A stretch of 64,000 nucleotides of DNA from the NCBI RefSeq assembly GCF_001983175.1, contig NZ_MNPW01000017.1, forward strand, positions 1 through 64,000. Direction: 5' to 3'. This document shows, piece by piece, positions 7,579 through 16,390 of the stretch. Source of the DNA: Pseudomonas cedrina subsp. cedrina. Its GTDB lineage: Bacteria > Pseudomonadota > Gammaproteobacteria > Pseudomonadales > Pseudomonadaceae. How positions within the stretch are numbered: the first letter of the stretch is position 1; each line of letters starts with the position of its first letter. The notes beneath the pieces are model-generated. The model did not search any database. It saw only the letters and a list, made by a program, of their open reading frames with translations, and had not been told where the DNA came from. Made by a program: the position numbers and the translations under genes.

Positions 7579-8859
7579 ATGGACGCGTTGATTCTGTTGG
7601 GCAGTTTTATCGCCTTGATCCTGATCGGCATGCCGGTGGCCTATGCCCTGGGGTTGTCGGCGCTGATCGGCGCGTGGTGGATCGACATCCCGTTCCAGGC
7701 CCTGATGATTCAGGTCGCCGGCGGGGTGAACAAGTTTTCGCTGATGGCCATTCCGTTCTTCGTGCTGGCCGGGGCGATCATGGCCGAGGGCGGCATGTCG
7801 CGGCGGCTGGTGGCCTTTGCCGGGGTGCTGGTGGGCTTCGTGCGCGGCGGCCTGTCGTTGGTGAACATCATGGCCTCGACGTTTTTCGGCGCGATTTCCG
7901 GCTCGTCGGTGGCCGATACCGCCTCGGTCGGTTCGGTGCTGATCCCGGAAATGGAGCGCCGTGGCTACCCGCGTGAATTCGCCACGGCCGTGACCGTCAG
8001 CGGCTCGGTGCAAGCGCTGCTGACGCCACCCAGCCACAACTCGGTGCTCTACTCCCTGGCGGCCGGCGGTACGGTCTCGATCGCCTCGCTGTTCATGGCC
8101 GGCGTGGTGCCGGGCCTGCTGATGAGCGCGTGCCTGATGGTGTTGTGCCTGATTTTCGCGAGGAAGCGCGACTACCCCAAAGGTGAAGTCATTCCGCTGA
8201 AGCAGGCGCTGAAAATCGCCGCCGACGCGCTCTGGGGCCTGATGGCCATGGTGATCATCCTCGGCGGCATCCTCTCGGGTATTTTCACCGCCACCGAATC
8301 CGCCGCGATTGCCGTGCTGTGGGCGTTCTTCGTGACCATGTTCATCTATCGCGACTACAAATGGAGCGAGCTGCCCAAGCTGATGCACCGCACGGTGCGC
8401 ACCATTTCCATCGTGATGATCCTCATCGCCTTCGCCGCCAGCTTCGGCTACATCATGACGCTGATGCAGATTCCGGCGAAAATCACCACGATGTTCCTGA
8501 CCCTGTCGGACAACCGCTACGTGATCCTGATGTGCATCAACGCCATGCTGCTGTTGCTCGGCACGGTGATGGACATGGCGCCGCTGATCCTGATCCTCAC
8601 GCCGATTTTGCTGCCGGTGGTGCTGGGCATTGGTGTGGACCCGGTGCACTTCGGCATGATCATGCTGGTGAACCTGGGCATCGGCCTGATCACCCCGCCG
8701 GTGGGCGCGGTGCTGTTCGTGGGCGCGGCGGTGGGCAAGGTCAGTATCGAGAAGACCGTGAAGGCGCTGCTGCCGTTTTATGCGGTGTTGTTCATGGTGT
8801 TGATGGCGGTGACCTACATTCCCGCACTGTCGCTGTGGCTGCCGAGCGTGGTGTTGTAA
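7579..8859 (+). CDS. TRAP transporter large permease, DctM family
   Basis: A 426-residue, multi-helix (about 12) permease. DctM signatures are the IGMPVAYALGLSALIG start, SLMAIPFFVLAGAIM, and the NLGIGLITPPVGAVLFVGAAVGKV segment in the C-terminal third. It forms the sodium-coupled translocation pathway, receiving substrate from the DctP protein encoded upstream. Nothing unusual in length or order (P-Q-M). A REPIN follows, which probably ends the transport operon or dampens expression of the epimerase gene beyond it. Confidence 0.93.
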   Translation: MDALILLGSFIALILIGMPVAYALGLSALIGAWWIDIPFQALMIQVAGGVNKFSLMAIPFFVLAGAIMAEGGMSRRLVAFAGVLVGFVRGGLSLVNIMASTFFGAISGSSVADTASVGSVLIPEMERRGYPREFATAVTVSGSVQALLTPPSHNSVLYSLAAGGTVSIASLFMAGVVPGLLMSACLMVLCLIFARKRDYPKGEVIPLKQALKIAADALWGLMAMVIILGGILSGIFTATESAAIAVLWAFFVTMFIYRDYKWSELPKLMHRTVRTISIVMILIAFAASFGYIMTLMQIPAKITTMFLTLSDNRYVILMCINAMLLLLGTVMDMAPLILILTPILLPVVLGIGVDPVHFGMIMLVNLGIGLITPPVGAVLFVGAAVGKVSIEKTVKALLPFYAVLFMVLMAVTYIPALSLWLPSVVL

Positions 8860-8888
8860 ACCCATTCTCCAGCCCAATGTAGATCAAC

Positions 8889-8993
8889 TGTGGGAGCTGG
8901 CTTGTCGGATCGCCGCACCGCTGCGATAGCGGTTTATCAGTTGAAACATTCGTGACTGATAGACCGCTATCGCAGGCAAGCCAGCTCCCACAT
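8889..8993. repeat. REPIN type I
   Basis: Paired GTGGGAGCTGGCTTG motifs. The left arm is mutated (GCTTGTCGGATCGCC) and the centre has inverted GATAGCGGT/ACCGCTATC. It lies between dctM and the aldose 1-epimerase gene. Confidence 0.85.
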
Positions 8994-9033
8994 GGAACCT
9001 TGTTGCAGGTCCTACTTCATACGGCGGGAAATC

Positions 9034-9936
9034 ATGTCTTCAACCTTCCTTGAGCTGCGCGATCAACTCACCCTCCTCACCCTGGCGCCCTCTGTAGGTG
9101 GCAGCATCGTCAACTGGACGGTACGCGCCAACGGCCAACCCTTGCTGCGCCCGAGTGACCAGCAGGCAATCAACACCGGCTTGCCGGGCAAACTCGGTTG
9201 CTATCCCCTGGCCCCCTGGTCCAACCGGATCGGCGACGGCGGCTTCGCCAATCCCGACGGCTGGCTGGCGCTGGCGCCCAACAGCCTCACCGACCCGCTG
9301 CCGATTCATGGCTCGGCCTGGCAACAGGCGTGGCAGGTCGTGAGCCAGTCGGCGCATGAGGTGGTGTTGGCCGTTGAGTGCGACACGCCGTTCGCCTATC
9401 GCGCCGAGCAACGGTTTCGGTTGAATGACGGTGAACTGAGCATCGCGTTGCGCGTGACCCATCTGGCGGAACACGCCGCGTGGCATGGCCTGGGGTTACA
9501 CCCCTACTTCCCGCGCCGGGCGGGTACTCGGCTGCAGGCCAAGGCTTCGCAGGTGTGGATGAGTGATGCGTCCAAATTGCCCACCGGGCTGGCACCCGTG
9601 CCGGAGGCGTGGGACTTCCAGACAATCAAACGCCTGCCCGAAGGCTTGGTGGACAACGGTTTCTGCCAGTGGGACGGGCATTGCCGCATCGAACAACCGG
9701 AACTCGGTTATGCGCTGGACTGCCAGGCCAGCGGGGCCGATTACTTCCTGCTGTACTGCCCGCCGGGGTTGGGGTTCTTTTGCGTCGAGCCGGTCAGCCA
9801 TCCGGTGAACGCCCATCACCTGCCGGGCCGCCCTGGCCTCACGTTGCTGGAACCAGGCCAGTCAACCCACCTCGATTTCACCCTGAAATACACACCCCAT
9901 TTGCCTGCGATAGCCTCAGACACCAAACCGTTGTAG
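9034..9936 (+). CDS. Aldose 1-epimerase (mutarotase) family protein
   Basis: A 300-residue galactose-mutarotase-like beta-sandwich. The catalytic pair is visible as the His of HGLGLHPYFPR (about residues 151-161) and the Glu of FFCVEPVSHPVNAHH near residue 260. The substrate-binding LGCYPLAPWSNRIGDG segment is near residues 55-70. I use the ATG at 9034 rather than the upstream ATG at 8992, which lies within the REPIN. Mutarotation of uronic acids before oxidation would fit the operon, since Udh acts on the beta-pyranose form. This role is inferred from position. Confidence 0.85.
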   Translation: MSSTFLELRDQLTLLTLAPSVGGSIVNWTVRANGQPLLRPSDQQAINTGLPGKLGCYPLAPWSNRIGDGGFANPDGWLALAPNSLTDPLPIHGSAWQQAWQVVSQSAHEVVLAVECDTPFAYRAEQRFRLNDGELSIALRVTHLAEHAAWHGLGLHPYFPRRAGTRLQAKASQVWMSDASKLPTGLAPVPEAWDFQTIKRLPEGLVDNGFCQWDGHCRIEQPELGYALDCQASGADYFLLYCPPGLGFFCVEPVSHPVNAHHLPGRPGLTLLEPGQSTHLDFTLKYTPHLPAIASDTKPL

Positions 9937-10080
9937 TGAGCGGGCTTGTCGAATCGTCGCACCGCCCGCGCTGGGTGGCGAAGCCGCCCCAAACCAGGCG
10001 ACTCGGTGTTACTTGTAACTCGGCGGTGATTTTATTAGGGCGGCTTCGCCACCCAGCGCGGGGCAAGCCCGCTCACTACA
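9933..10080. repeat. REPIN type II
   Basis: Outward-facing GTAGTGAGCGGGCTTG and inverse CAAGCCCGCTCACTAC motifs enclose inner arms CGCTGGGTGGCGAAGCCGCC and its inverse, giving a hairpin of about 148 bp. It sits between the convergent epimerase and efflux genes and may terminate both. Confidence 0.9.
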
Positions 10081-10104
10081 GATTTAATTTTGCTTCCCGT
10101 TGTG

Positions 10105-11250
10105 TCAGGGCGGGCTGTTTTTCAGCCGCCCGGCGGTGTCGATACTGACCACCACCGAAAGCCCCGGCCGCAACCGCTCGCTCTCGGCCTGACCCGGATC
10201 CACCGTGATTCTCACGGGCACCCGCTGCGCAATCTTCACAAAGTTGCCGGTGGCGTTATCCGCCTGCAACAGGCTGAACTCCGAGCCGGTCGCCGGCGAA
10301 ATATGCTGCACCGTGCCGTGGAATTTGCGGTGGTTGAGGGCATCGACGGTGAAGGTCACCGGCTGGCCGACCTGCACATTGTCCATCTGGGTTTCTTTCA
10401 GGTTGGCGATCACCCACAGCTGCGGCGGCACCAGCGCCATCAACTGCGCGCCGGAATTGACGTAGGCCCCCAGGCGCACGCCGATCTGCCCCAACTGGCC
10501 GTCACGCGGCGCGGTGATGCGTGTATTGGACAGGTCGATACGCGCCAGCTCCACCGCCGCCTCGGCACTCGCCACCGCGGCTTCCAGCGAACCCCGATTG
10601 ACGATCACGGTCTGCAAATCCTGCCGGGCGATTTCCAGGCTGGCCTGGGCTTGCGCGACAGCGGCGAGGGTCTGCGCATGGGCGGCGCGGGTTACGTCCA
10701 GCTCACGCTTGGACACTGAGCCGTCGCTGATCAACGCTTCATTGCGGCGCAAGTCGGCGGTGCTCTTGCGCGCCTGCGCCTGGCTGTCCACCAAGGCCGC
10801 CTGGCGCAGCTTGATCGTGGCTTCGGCGCTGTTGCGCTGCTGCACCACATTCGCCAAAGACGCCTGCTGCACCGCCAATTGCGCCAGCGCCTGATCGAGG
10901 CGCTGTTTGTAGATGCGGTCATCAAGACGCACCAGCAGATCGCCGGCCTTCACGTGCTGGAAATCCTGCACCGGCACCTCAAACACATACCCGCTAAGCT
11001 GCGGCCCGATGATCGTGACCTGCCCACGTACCAGAGCATTCTCGGTGGTCTCCACCGCACTGCTGAACGGCGGCAATTGCCAGGCATACAGCACGATCAA
11101 CACGCCGACAATCGCAATCGCGGCAAAGCCCAGCGACGAGAAGATGCGCACCCGCAAGGAACGCGGTTCAGTCACCGTTGCGCCCGGCGGGGTGGCGCCT
11201 TCCGGAGTGGAGGCAATTGCGTTGGTGGTCGTGGTGGTGGGTTCGGTCAT
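10105..11250 (-). CDS. HlyD/EmrA family periplasmic adaptor of an MFS efflux pump
   Basis: A 381-residue membrane fusion protein. One N-terminal membrane helix (FAAIAIVGVLIVLYAW, about residues 38-55) is followed by a lipoyl half (VRGQVTIIGPQLSGYVFEVPV), a long coiled coil rich in Gln/Ala (about 110-220), the second lipoyl half (ITAPRDGQLGQIGVRLGAYV) and a beta-barrel. It bridges an inner membrane DHA2 pump to an outer membrane channel. Start at 11250 because its ATG overlaps the stop of the pump gene (ATGA). The 19-codon extension upstream would overlap that gene more. The outer membrane partner is not encoded here. Confidence 0.9.
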   Translation of the reverse strand: MTEPTTTTTNAIASTPEGATPPGATVTEPRSLRVRIFSSLGFAAIAIVGVLIVLYAWQLPPFSSAVETTENALVRGQVTIIGPQLSGYVFEVPVQDFQHVKAGDLLVRLDDRIYKQRLDQALAQLAVQQASLANVVQQRNSAEATIKLRQAALVDSQAQARKSTADLRRNEALISDGSVSKRELDVTRAAHAQTLAAVAQAQASLEIARQDLQTVIVNRGSLEAAVASAEAAVELARIDLSNTRITAPRDGQLGQIGVRLGAYVNSGAQLMALVPPQLWVIANLKETQMDNVQVGQPVTFTVDALNHRKFHGTVQHISPATGSEFSLLQADNATGNFVKIAQRVPVRITVDPGQAESERLRPGLSVVVSIDTAGRLKNSPP

Positions 11251-12890
11251 GAAGGTGCGCCGCTGGGTTGAACGGGAGTGGCTGCTTTGGTGGTGCTCAT
11301 CAGCCACAGACTGCGGATAAAGATCCAGATCATGGTCAGGATCGCGATGATCGCGATCAGCATGAAGACATCGTTGTAGGCCATCACGTTCGCTTCACGG
11401 GTGGCCGCCGTGGCCAGGCTGCGAATGCCCATCAGGTTGCGCAGCTCGGGGTCGGCGGCAATTCCCCCATAGGCGGAACCGCCGCTCTGCACCCGCGCGG
11501 CCACACGCGGGTCGAGCAGGGTCAGGTGCTCGACGATCATGCTGGAGTGATACTTCTCGCGCACGATCTGGAAGGTTCCCAGCAACGCCGCGCCGATCAG
11601 GCCGCCCAGGTTCTGGCAGATACCGAACATCACCGAAAAGCTCACCAGGTTGCGCGGGTTGGCCAACACGTTCTTGGTGCCCAGCACCATGGTCGGCCCC
11701 AGAAAGAACGTACCGCCGAAGCCTAGCAGGAACTGGCTGATGTACAGGTTCTGCGGCCGGGTCAGGTTGCTGGAAAAACTGTCCATCACCGAGCCGGTGG
11801 CCATCAGCGCCAGGGAGATCACCAGGGGCATCAGCAAATGCGCCGGGTTGATCGTCAGCGCGCTCACCGCCAACCCGGCAATCGCCCCGGCCAGCATCAC
11901 CACGTACAGCGTGTGCATCTGCTGGTAGCTCATGTTCAACATCTGCATGAACCCCACGGCACCAGTGGACTGTTCGGACAGCACCATGCGAATCAGGATC
12001 ACCGCCAGCGCCAGGCGAATCATGGTGCCGCTGCCCAGCCAGCGGGTCATCAGCATCGGGTTGGCGCGGTTATGCTCGATGGCCAGGCCGGCCATGATCA
12101 GCACCAGGGAACAGGCCGAGGCGATGCCGATCCACGGTGCTTCCAGCCACCAGTCGATGCGCCCCAGGGACAGCACCGCGCAGAGCAAGGCGACACCGGT
12201 GGCGAGGATGGCGAAGGTCAGGAAGTCGAGTTTTTCAAAGGTCTTGAACCGATCGCCCGGGGGCAACTTGAGCAGGAACACGCACCCCAGGCAGATCAGC
12301 GCCAAACCCAGCTCGAACAGGTACAGCCCGCGCCATTCGGCAATTTGCAGCAAATCTTCAGAGAACAACCGCGCCAGCGGCAACGCCAACTGCGCGGTGC
12401 CCAGGCCCAGCACCAGCGCCTTCAAGCGCCACTTGGCCGGGAAGGCCTGGATCATGTAGTACAAGCCCAACGAACTCAGCGCCGCCCCGACCATCCCGTG
12501 TGCCGCCCGCACGGCGATGGCCGAGTTGAGGTCATTGACGAACAAATGCCCGAAAGTCACCAGCGCATACAGCACCAGGAACACCTCGGTAAACGCGCGC
12601 AGGCCGAACTGCTGGCGAAATTTGACCAGCAGCAGGTTCATGCACACATTGGTCATCACGTACGCGGCGGGCAGCCAGGCCATTTCGGCGGTGGTCGCGC
12701 CAAGCGCGCCTTGCAGGTATTGCAGGTTGGCAATCACCAGCGCGTTCCCCAGCCCACCGGTAATGGCCACCAGCACGCCGACCATCGCGAACAGCCAGCG
12801 CTTGTGCGTCGGGTGCAGCGGCGTAGACGGCGAACCGGGCAGGCTGGGCCGCTCATGCGGCTCCCAGGTGCGGGGGGTGTATTTGTTCAT
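11247..12890 (-). CDS. DHA2 family MFS multidrug exporter (EmrB-like)
   Basis: A 547-residue permease with about 14 predicted helices, the DHA2 count. Expected features include the N-terminal ITGGLGNALVIANLQYLQGALGA helix region and an FLLGFGGTFFLGP helix in the second half. The C-terminal periplasmic loop has YHSSMIVEHLTLLDPRV, a pattern common to EmrB/FarB-type pumps working with HlyD adaptors. It precedes and overlaps the adaptor gene by 4 bases, so both subunits are translationally coupled. Drug specificity cannot be deduced. No regulator gene adjoins the pair. Confidence 0.9.
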   Translation of the reverse strand: MNKYTPRTWEPHERPSLPGSPSTPLHPTHKRWLFAMVGVLVAITGGLGNALVIANLQYLQGALGATTAEMAWLPAAYVMTNVCMNLLLVKFRQQFGLRAFTEVFLVLYALVTFGHLFVNDLNSAIAVRAAHGMVGAALSSLGLYYMIQAFPAKWRLKALVLGLGTAQLALPLARLFSEDLLQIAEWRGLYLFELGLALICLGCVFLLKLPPGDRFKTFEKLDFLTFAILATGVALLCAVLSLGRIDWWLEAPWIGIASACSLVLIMAGLAIEHNRANPMLMTRWLGSGTMIRLALAVILIRMVLSEQSTGAVGFMQMLNMSYQQMHTLYVVMLAGAIAGLAVSALTINPAHLLMPLVISLALMATGSVMDSFSSNLTRPQNLYISQFLLGFGGTFFLGPTMVLGTKNVLANPRNLVSFSVMFGICQNLGGLIGAALLGTFQIVREKYHSSMIVEHLTLLDPRVAARVQSGGSAYGGIAADPELRNLMGIRSLATAATREANVMAYNDVFMLIAIIAILTMIWIFIRSLWLMSTTKAATPVQPSGAPS

Positions 12891-12989
12891 TCAGTGGCCT
12901 TGATGAACCGACGGGGGAAGTCGGTGGAACCTTTACTCAGGGAGTGGAAAACCTGAGAGGAGTTCATCTTGCCATGTTAGAGGGCTTGA

Positions 12990-13180
12990 TGCTTGAGGCG
13001 CACAGCCTGGTTGACGGGACACCTGAGACAAGATTAAAAGCAAATCAACAACAGATTGATGAACTCTGCCGATCTGCTTTTATGTGGGAGCTGGCTTGCC
13101 TGCGATGCAGACACCCCGGTACATCAGGCACGCCGAGTTGATGCCATCGCAGGCAAGCCAGCTCCCACATGGAATGCACA
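12990..13180. repeat. Decayed copy of the composite repeat with REPIN type I
   Basis: Here GTTGACGGGACACCTGAGA and a short AGATTAAAAGCAAATCAACAACAGATTG stretch recall the GTTGACGGGGCGCC and GATCAA units of the full copies. They are followed by CTGCCGATCTGCTTTTATG and a type I REPIN at 13083-13170. The long arm is missing. The rest of 12891-13181 holds no gene. Confidence 0.65.
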
Positions 13181-13181
13181 G

Positions 13182-14660
13182 TCAAACCCAACCCAACCAA
13201 CTCCAGTACGTAGCTGCAAACACCAGCATCAGTAGATAGCCAATCAACGTCACCAGAACCCCCACCTTGGCAAACTGCCGCGCCGTGAACGTCCCCGTCC
13301 CCAGGCACACCATATTCTGCGGCGCATTGATTGGCAGGATAAACCCGTAGCTCATTACAAACCCCAACAGCATGGTCATGCCTAACCGGCTGAAATCCCC
13401 CGGTAAGGTCTGCAGCACCGCGATCAGGATCGGCAGCAACGCCGAGGTCAATGCGGTGGCGCTGGCGAACCCCAGGTGAATCAGGATCAGGAACGCGCCA
13501 AGGATCGCAAACACGCCCAACGGCCCGACCTGATCCAGCCCCGTGTGGGCCACAACAGCAGAACCCAGCCACTGCCCGGCCTGGGTCGTCAGCAGCGCCG
13601 TGCCCAGGCTGATGCCCACGCCGAACACGATGACCGTGCCCCACGGGATACGCGACTGCACATCCTTCCAGGTCATCACGCCAATGCCCGGCAGCAGCAG
13701 GAATACCAACCCGGCATAGGTCGTGGAGGTGGTGTCGAAATTGTGCAGCCGTCCTTCTGTCGCCCAGGCCAGCAGCAGCAGGACCGACACGCTTAACAGA
13801 CGCTTTTGCGGCCCGGTCATCGGCCCTATCTCTGCCAGCGACTGTGCCACCGCCTCTTTACCCCCCGGGATGCTGTCGGTTTCCGGCGGCAACAGTTTGA
13901 GCACCAGGAACAGCAGCACCGCCGACATGATCAACGCCCACGGCGCGCCGGCGATCAGCCAGTCGATCCACGACACGCGCTGGCCGAGCATCTTGTCCAT
14001 GAAACCGACCGTCAGCAGGTTCTGCGCAGCGGCGGTCTGGATGCCGACGTTCCAGATGCTGGTGCCCTGGGCCACCACGATCATGATGCCGGCGGCGATG
14101 TTCGAGCGTTTGTCGACGCCGAACGCGGCGATCACGCCCATCATGATCGGCACCACACAGGCACTGCGTGCGGTGGCGCTGGGCACTACCAGGCTGAGCA
14201 GAATGGTCACCGCAATCGCCCCCAGCAGGATGCGCCGGGTGCTGGTGCCCACTCGGCTGAGCGTGACCAGCGCGATACGTCGGTCCAGGCCGGTGTGGGT
14301 CATGGCGGCGGCGATGAACAGCGCGCCCGCCACCAGCGCCAGCGCCGGGTTGGAGAAACCGGTGAGCGCCATGCTGATCGCCGGGCTGGTGCCGATCAGG
14401 TGCGCGGGGTCTTGCAGCGACGGTGCGGTGCCGAGCAAAAACGCCATGAGCGAAGTGATCATGATCGCGCTGGCTTCATAGGACACTGCTTCAGTGATCC
14501 ACACCACCACGGCAAACGCGAGGATCGCCAGCATGCGGTGCCCGGCCACGGGCAAGTCGGCGGGCAGCGGCAATAGCAGCACGCCGACCATCACCAGCAC
14601 GGCGAACACCAGGCCCAGGGGCAACTTGAATGATGCAGCGGTTGTTGCGGGGGCGTTCAT
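13182..14660 (-). CDS. SLC13/DASS family sodium-dependent anion transporter
   Basis: A 492-residue permease with about 12 helices. The DASS architecture is clear: an N-terminal LPLPADLPVAGHRMLAILAFAVVVWITEAVSYEA region, then two repeated halves. The second has VIVFGVGISLGTALLTTQAGQWL and the region ASATALTSALLPILIAVLQTLP near residues 405-425, where substrate and sodium sites lie. DASS proteins carry di- or tricarboxylates or sulfate. No catabolic gene adjoins it, so the substrate is open. Transcription would end in the REPIN at 13083-13170. Confidence 0.88.
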   Translation of the reverse strand: MNAPATTAASFKLPLGLVFAVLVMVGVLLLPLPADLPVAGHRMLAILAFAVVVWITEAVSYEASAIMITSLMAFLLGTAPSLQDPAHLIGTSPAISMALTGFSNPALALVAGALFIAAAMTHTGLDRRIALVTLSRVGTSTRRILLGAIAVTILLSLVVPSATARSACVVPIMMGVIAAFGVDKRSNIAAGIMIVVAQGTSIWNVGIQTAAAQNLLTVGFMDKMLGQRVSWIDWLIAGAPWALIMSAVLLFLVLKLLPPETDSIPGGKEAVAQSLAEIGPMTGPQKRLLSVSVLLLLAWATEGRLHNFDTTSTTYAGLVFLLLPGIGVMTWKDVQSRIPWGTVIVFGVGISLGTALLTTQAGQWLGSAVVAHTGLDQVGPLGVFAILGAFLILIHLGFASATALTSALLPILIAVLQTLPGDFSRLGMTMLLGFVMSYGFILPINAPQNMVCLGTGTFTARQFAKVGVLVTLIGYLLMLVFAATYWSWLGWV

Positions 14661-15019
14661 GGGGTGCTCCGTCGGCCGTTAAATCAGGCGCGGAGCATGG
14701 CTCAAACTGCTGGGTGCGGTGTTGACGGGTGTCAACCGCTTCCGATGTGGGAGCTGATAGCCATAGGTACCTACACAACCTTCAAAGGCTGACAAATCTC
14801 CTTGTAGTGAGCGGGCTTGTCGAATCGTCGCACCGCCCGCGCTGGGTGGCGAAGCCGCCCCAATCCAATAAAGACGCCGCGCAGTTTCAGACAAACCCCA
14901 TTCGCCTGGTTTGGGGCCGCTTCGCAGCCCAGCGCGGGGCAAGCCCGCTCACTACAAAATATGTAAAGTCAGCTCCCACAGAGGTCCACTTCCATATAGG
15001 GGTTGGGTTTGCTGTGGCG
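14661..15019. other. Gene-free interval filled by nested repeats
   Basis: This 359-bp gap holds no plausible gene. From 14746 to 14980 it has outer fragments of a REPIN I (GTGGGAGCTG at 14746, CAGCTCCCACA at the right end) split by a type II REPIN (14803-14957). The left flank is CCATAGGTACCTACACAAC, the terminal repeat of the MITE-like element seen complete at 35636-35830. The right terminal repeat here is degraded to ATGTAAAG. Confidence 0.75.
14803..14957. repeat. REPIN type II inside a REPIN I remnant
   Basis: GTAGTGAGCGGGCTTG and inverse motifs, with inner CGCTGGGTGGCGAAGCCGCC arms. It is nested within the outer REPIN I fragments, as described for the gap. Confidence 0.88.
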
Positions 15020-16390
15020 TCAGCCAAGCATCTGGCTCAGGACCGCGCGCAATTTGCCGGGCTTGACCGGCTTGTTCAACAGCGGTGCGTCGAGCCGCCG
15101 CAACGCGCGGCGGCACTGGTCGGTGCGGTCGGCGGTGATGATCACCGCAGGAATCTTCTGCTCGAAATGCTCGCGTAAATGGCGCACCACCTGGCACCCC
15201 ACCACCCCATGGTCCAGGTGATAATCGGCCAGGATCAACTCCGGCGCCCTGCCCTGCAACGCCAGCAACGCACCGGCCTGGTCGGTGGCGGTGACCACTT
15301 CGCAGCCCCACTGCCCGAGCAACGCGCGCATGCTTTCAAGGATGCTCACCTCGTTGTCGATCACCAGCAACCGCCGCCCCGGCAGCGGGTTGCCCGTGGT
15401 CGGTTGCACCGGCAGTTGGCTGATCGGCAGCGGCATTTCGTCACTCAGGGGCACTTCGATGCTGAACATCGAGCCACGCCCCGGCCACGAACGCACGGCA
15501 ACCGGATACCCGAGGATATCGGCGATACGCTCGACAATCGCCAAACCCAGCCCCACGCCCTTGCGGTCCGCCGCGCGGCCAACGTCGAGTTGGTTGAACT
15601 CGAGGAAGATTGCCTCCAACCGGTCCGCCGCAATGCCGCGCCCGGTGTCCCATACCTCCAGGCGCAAACCATTGCCGCGCTTGCGCGCGCCGAGCAGGAT
15701 GCAACCCTCGTCGGTATAACGGCAGGCATTGCTCAGGAAATTACGCAGGATCCGCGTCAGCAGGCGCAGGTCGGTGCTGATCGCATAGCAGCCGGTATGC
15801 ACCCGCAGGTTCAACCCGGCCGCCTGGGCCACCGATTGAAACTCCGAGACCAGCGGCGCGAACAGCTCGTCGAGGCGATACAGCGCCACGTCCGGCTTGA
15901 CCGCCGCCTGATCCAGCCGCGAAATATCCAGCAAGTCGGTGAGCAGGTCCTCGGCCCCCTCCAGCGCCTGGTGCGTGCGCTCCACCAGCACCTGCTCAAC
16001 GCTGGGCAGCTGTCGCTCGCGCAGGGTGGCGATCAACAACCGCGCCGCATTCAAAGGCTGCAGCAGGTCATGGCTGGCCGCGGCCAGGTATTTGTCCTTG
16101 CTGCGGTTGGCGGCCTGGGCGGCGTCGCGGGCGTCGCGCAGGTCCTGCTCGACCTGTTCGCGCTGGGCGATCTGCTGCTGCAGGTTATGGTTGGCCTCCA
16201 GCAGTTCGTCGGTGCGCGCCGCGACACGCTGCTCCAGCTCATCGTTGAGGAGGATGTAGCGGTTGCGCTCGGCCTCCAGTTCATCCAGGCGTGCCGTCAA
16301 CTCGGGATAGTGGCTCTTGCGCGCCGACTGGTTGCCCAGCCCGAGCAAGCCCGCGAGCGCGCGTTGCTGGTCGTCAGAGAGCTTCGCCAT
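15020..16390 (-). CDS. ercS: Soluble hybrid sensor histidine kinase, ErcS-like
   Basis: A 456-residue cytoplasmic protein without membrane helices. It has a long N-terminal coiled coil (residues 27-95), then a HisKA domain with the phosphorylated His in AASHDLLQPLNAAR (H107), a HATPase domain with NFLSNACRYT and KGVGLGLAIVERI, and a C-terminal receiver with phospho-acceptor D389 (LILADYHLDH) and K440. It directly follows and overlaps ercA by 17 bases, the arrangement of ErcA-ErcS (PA1991-PA1992) in P. aeruginosa ethanol oxidation control. No sensory PAS domain is seen, so the signal probably acts through the coiled coil or partner proteins. It is closely related to the kinase at 27586-29541. 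Confidence 0.82.
   Translation of the reverse strand: MAKLSDDQQRALAGLLGLGNQSARKSHYPELTARLDELEAERNRYILLNDELEQRVAARTDELLEANHNLQQQIAQREQVEQDLRDARDAAQAANRSKDKYLAAASHDLLQPLNAARLLIATLRERQLPSVEQVLVERTHQALEGAEDLLTDLLDISRLDQAAVKPDVALYRLDELFAPLVSEFQSVAQAAGLNLRVHTGCYAISTDLRLLTRILRNFLSNACRYTDEGCILLGARKRGNGLRLEVWDTGRGIAADRLEAIFLEFNQLDVGRAADRKGVGLGLAIVERIADILGYPVAVRSWPGRGSMFSIEVPLSDEMPLPISQLPVQPTTGNPLPGRRLLVIDNEVSILESMRALLGQWGCEVVTATDQAGALLALQGRAPELILADYHLDHGVVGCQVVRHLREHFEQKIPAVIITADRTDQCRRALRRLDAPLLNKPVKPGKLRAVLSQMLG

Noticed and set aside
9847..9872. GGAACC with a nearby CCAC inside the aldose epimerase gene, resembling a hrp box
   Set aside because: The spacer is only 12 bases instead of 15-16, and it lies inside a coding region facing no gene start.
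12944..13141. 65-codon plus-strand ORF after the MFS pump gene
   Set aside because: Half of it is REPIN and decayed composite repeat; no homology pattern.
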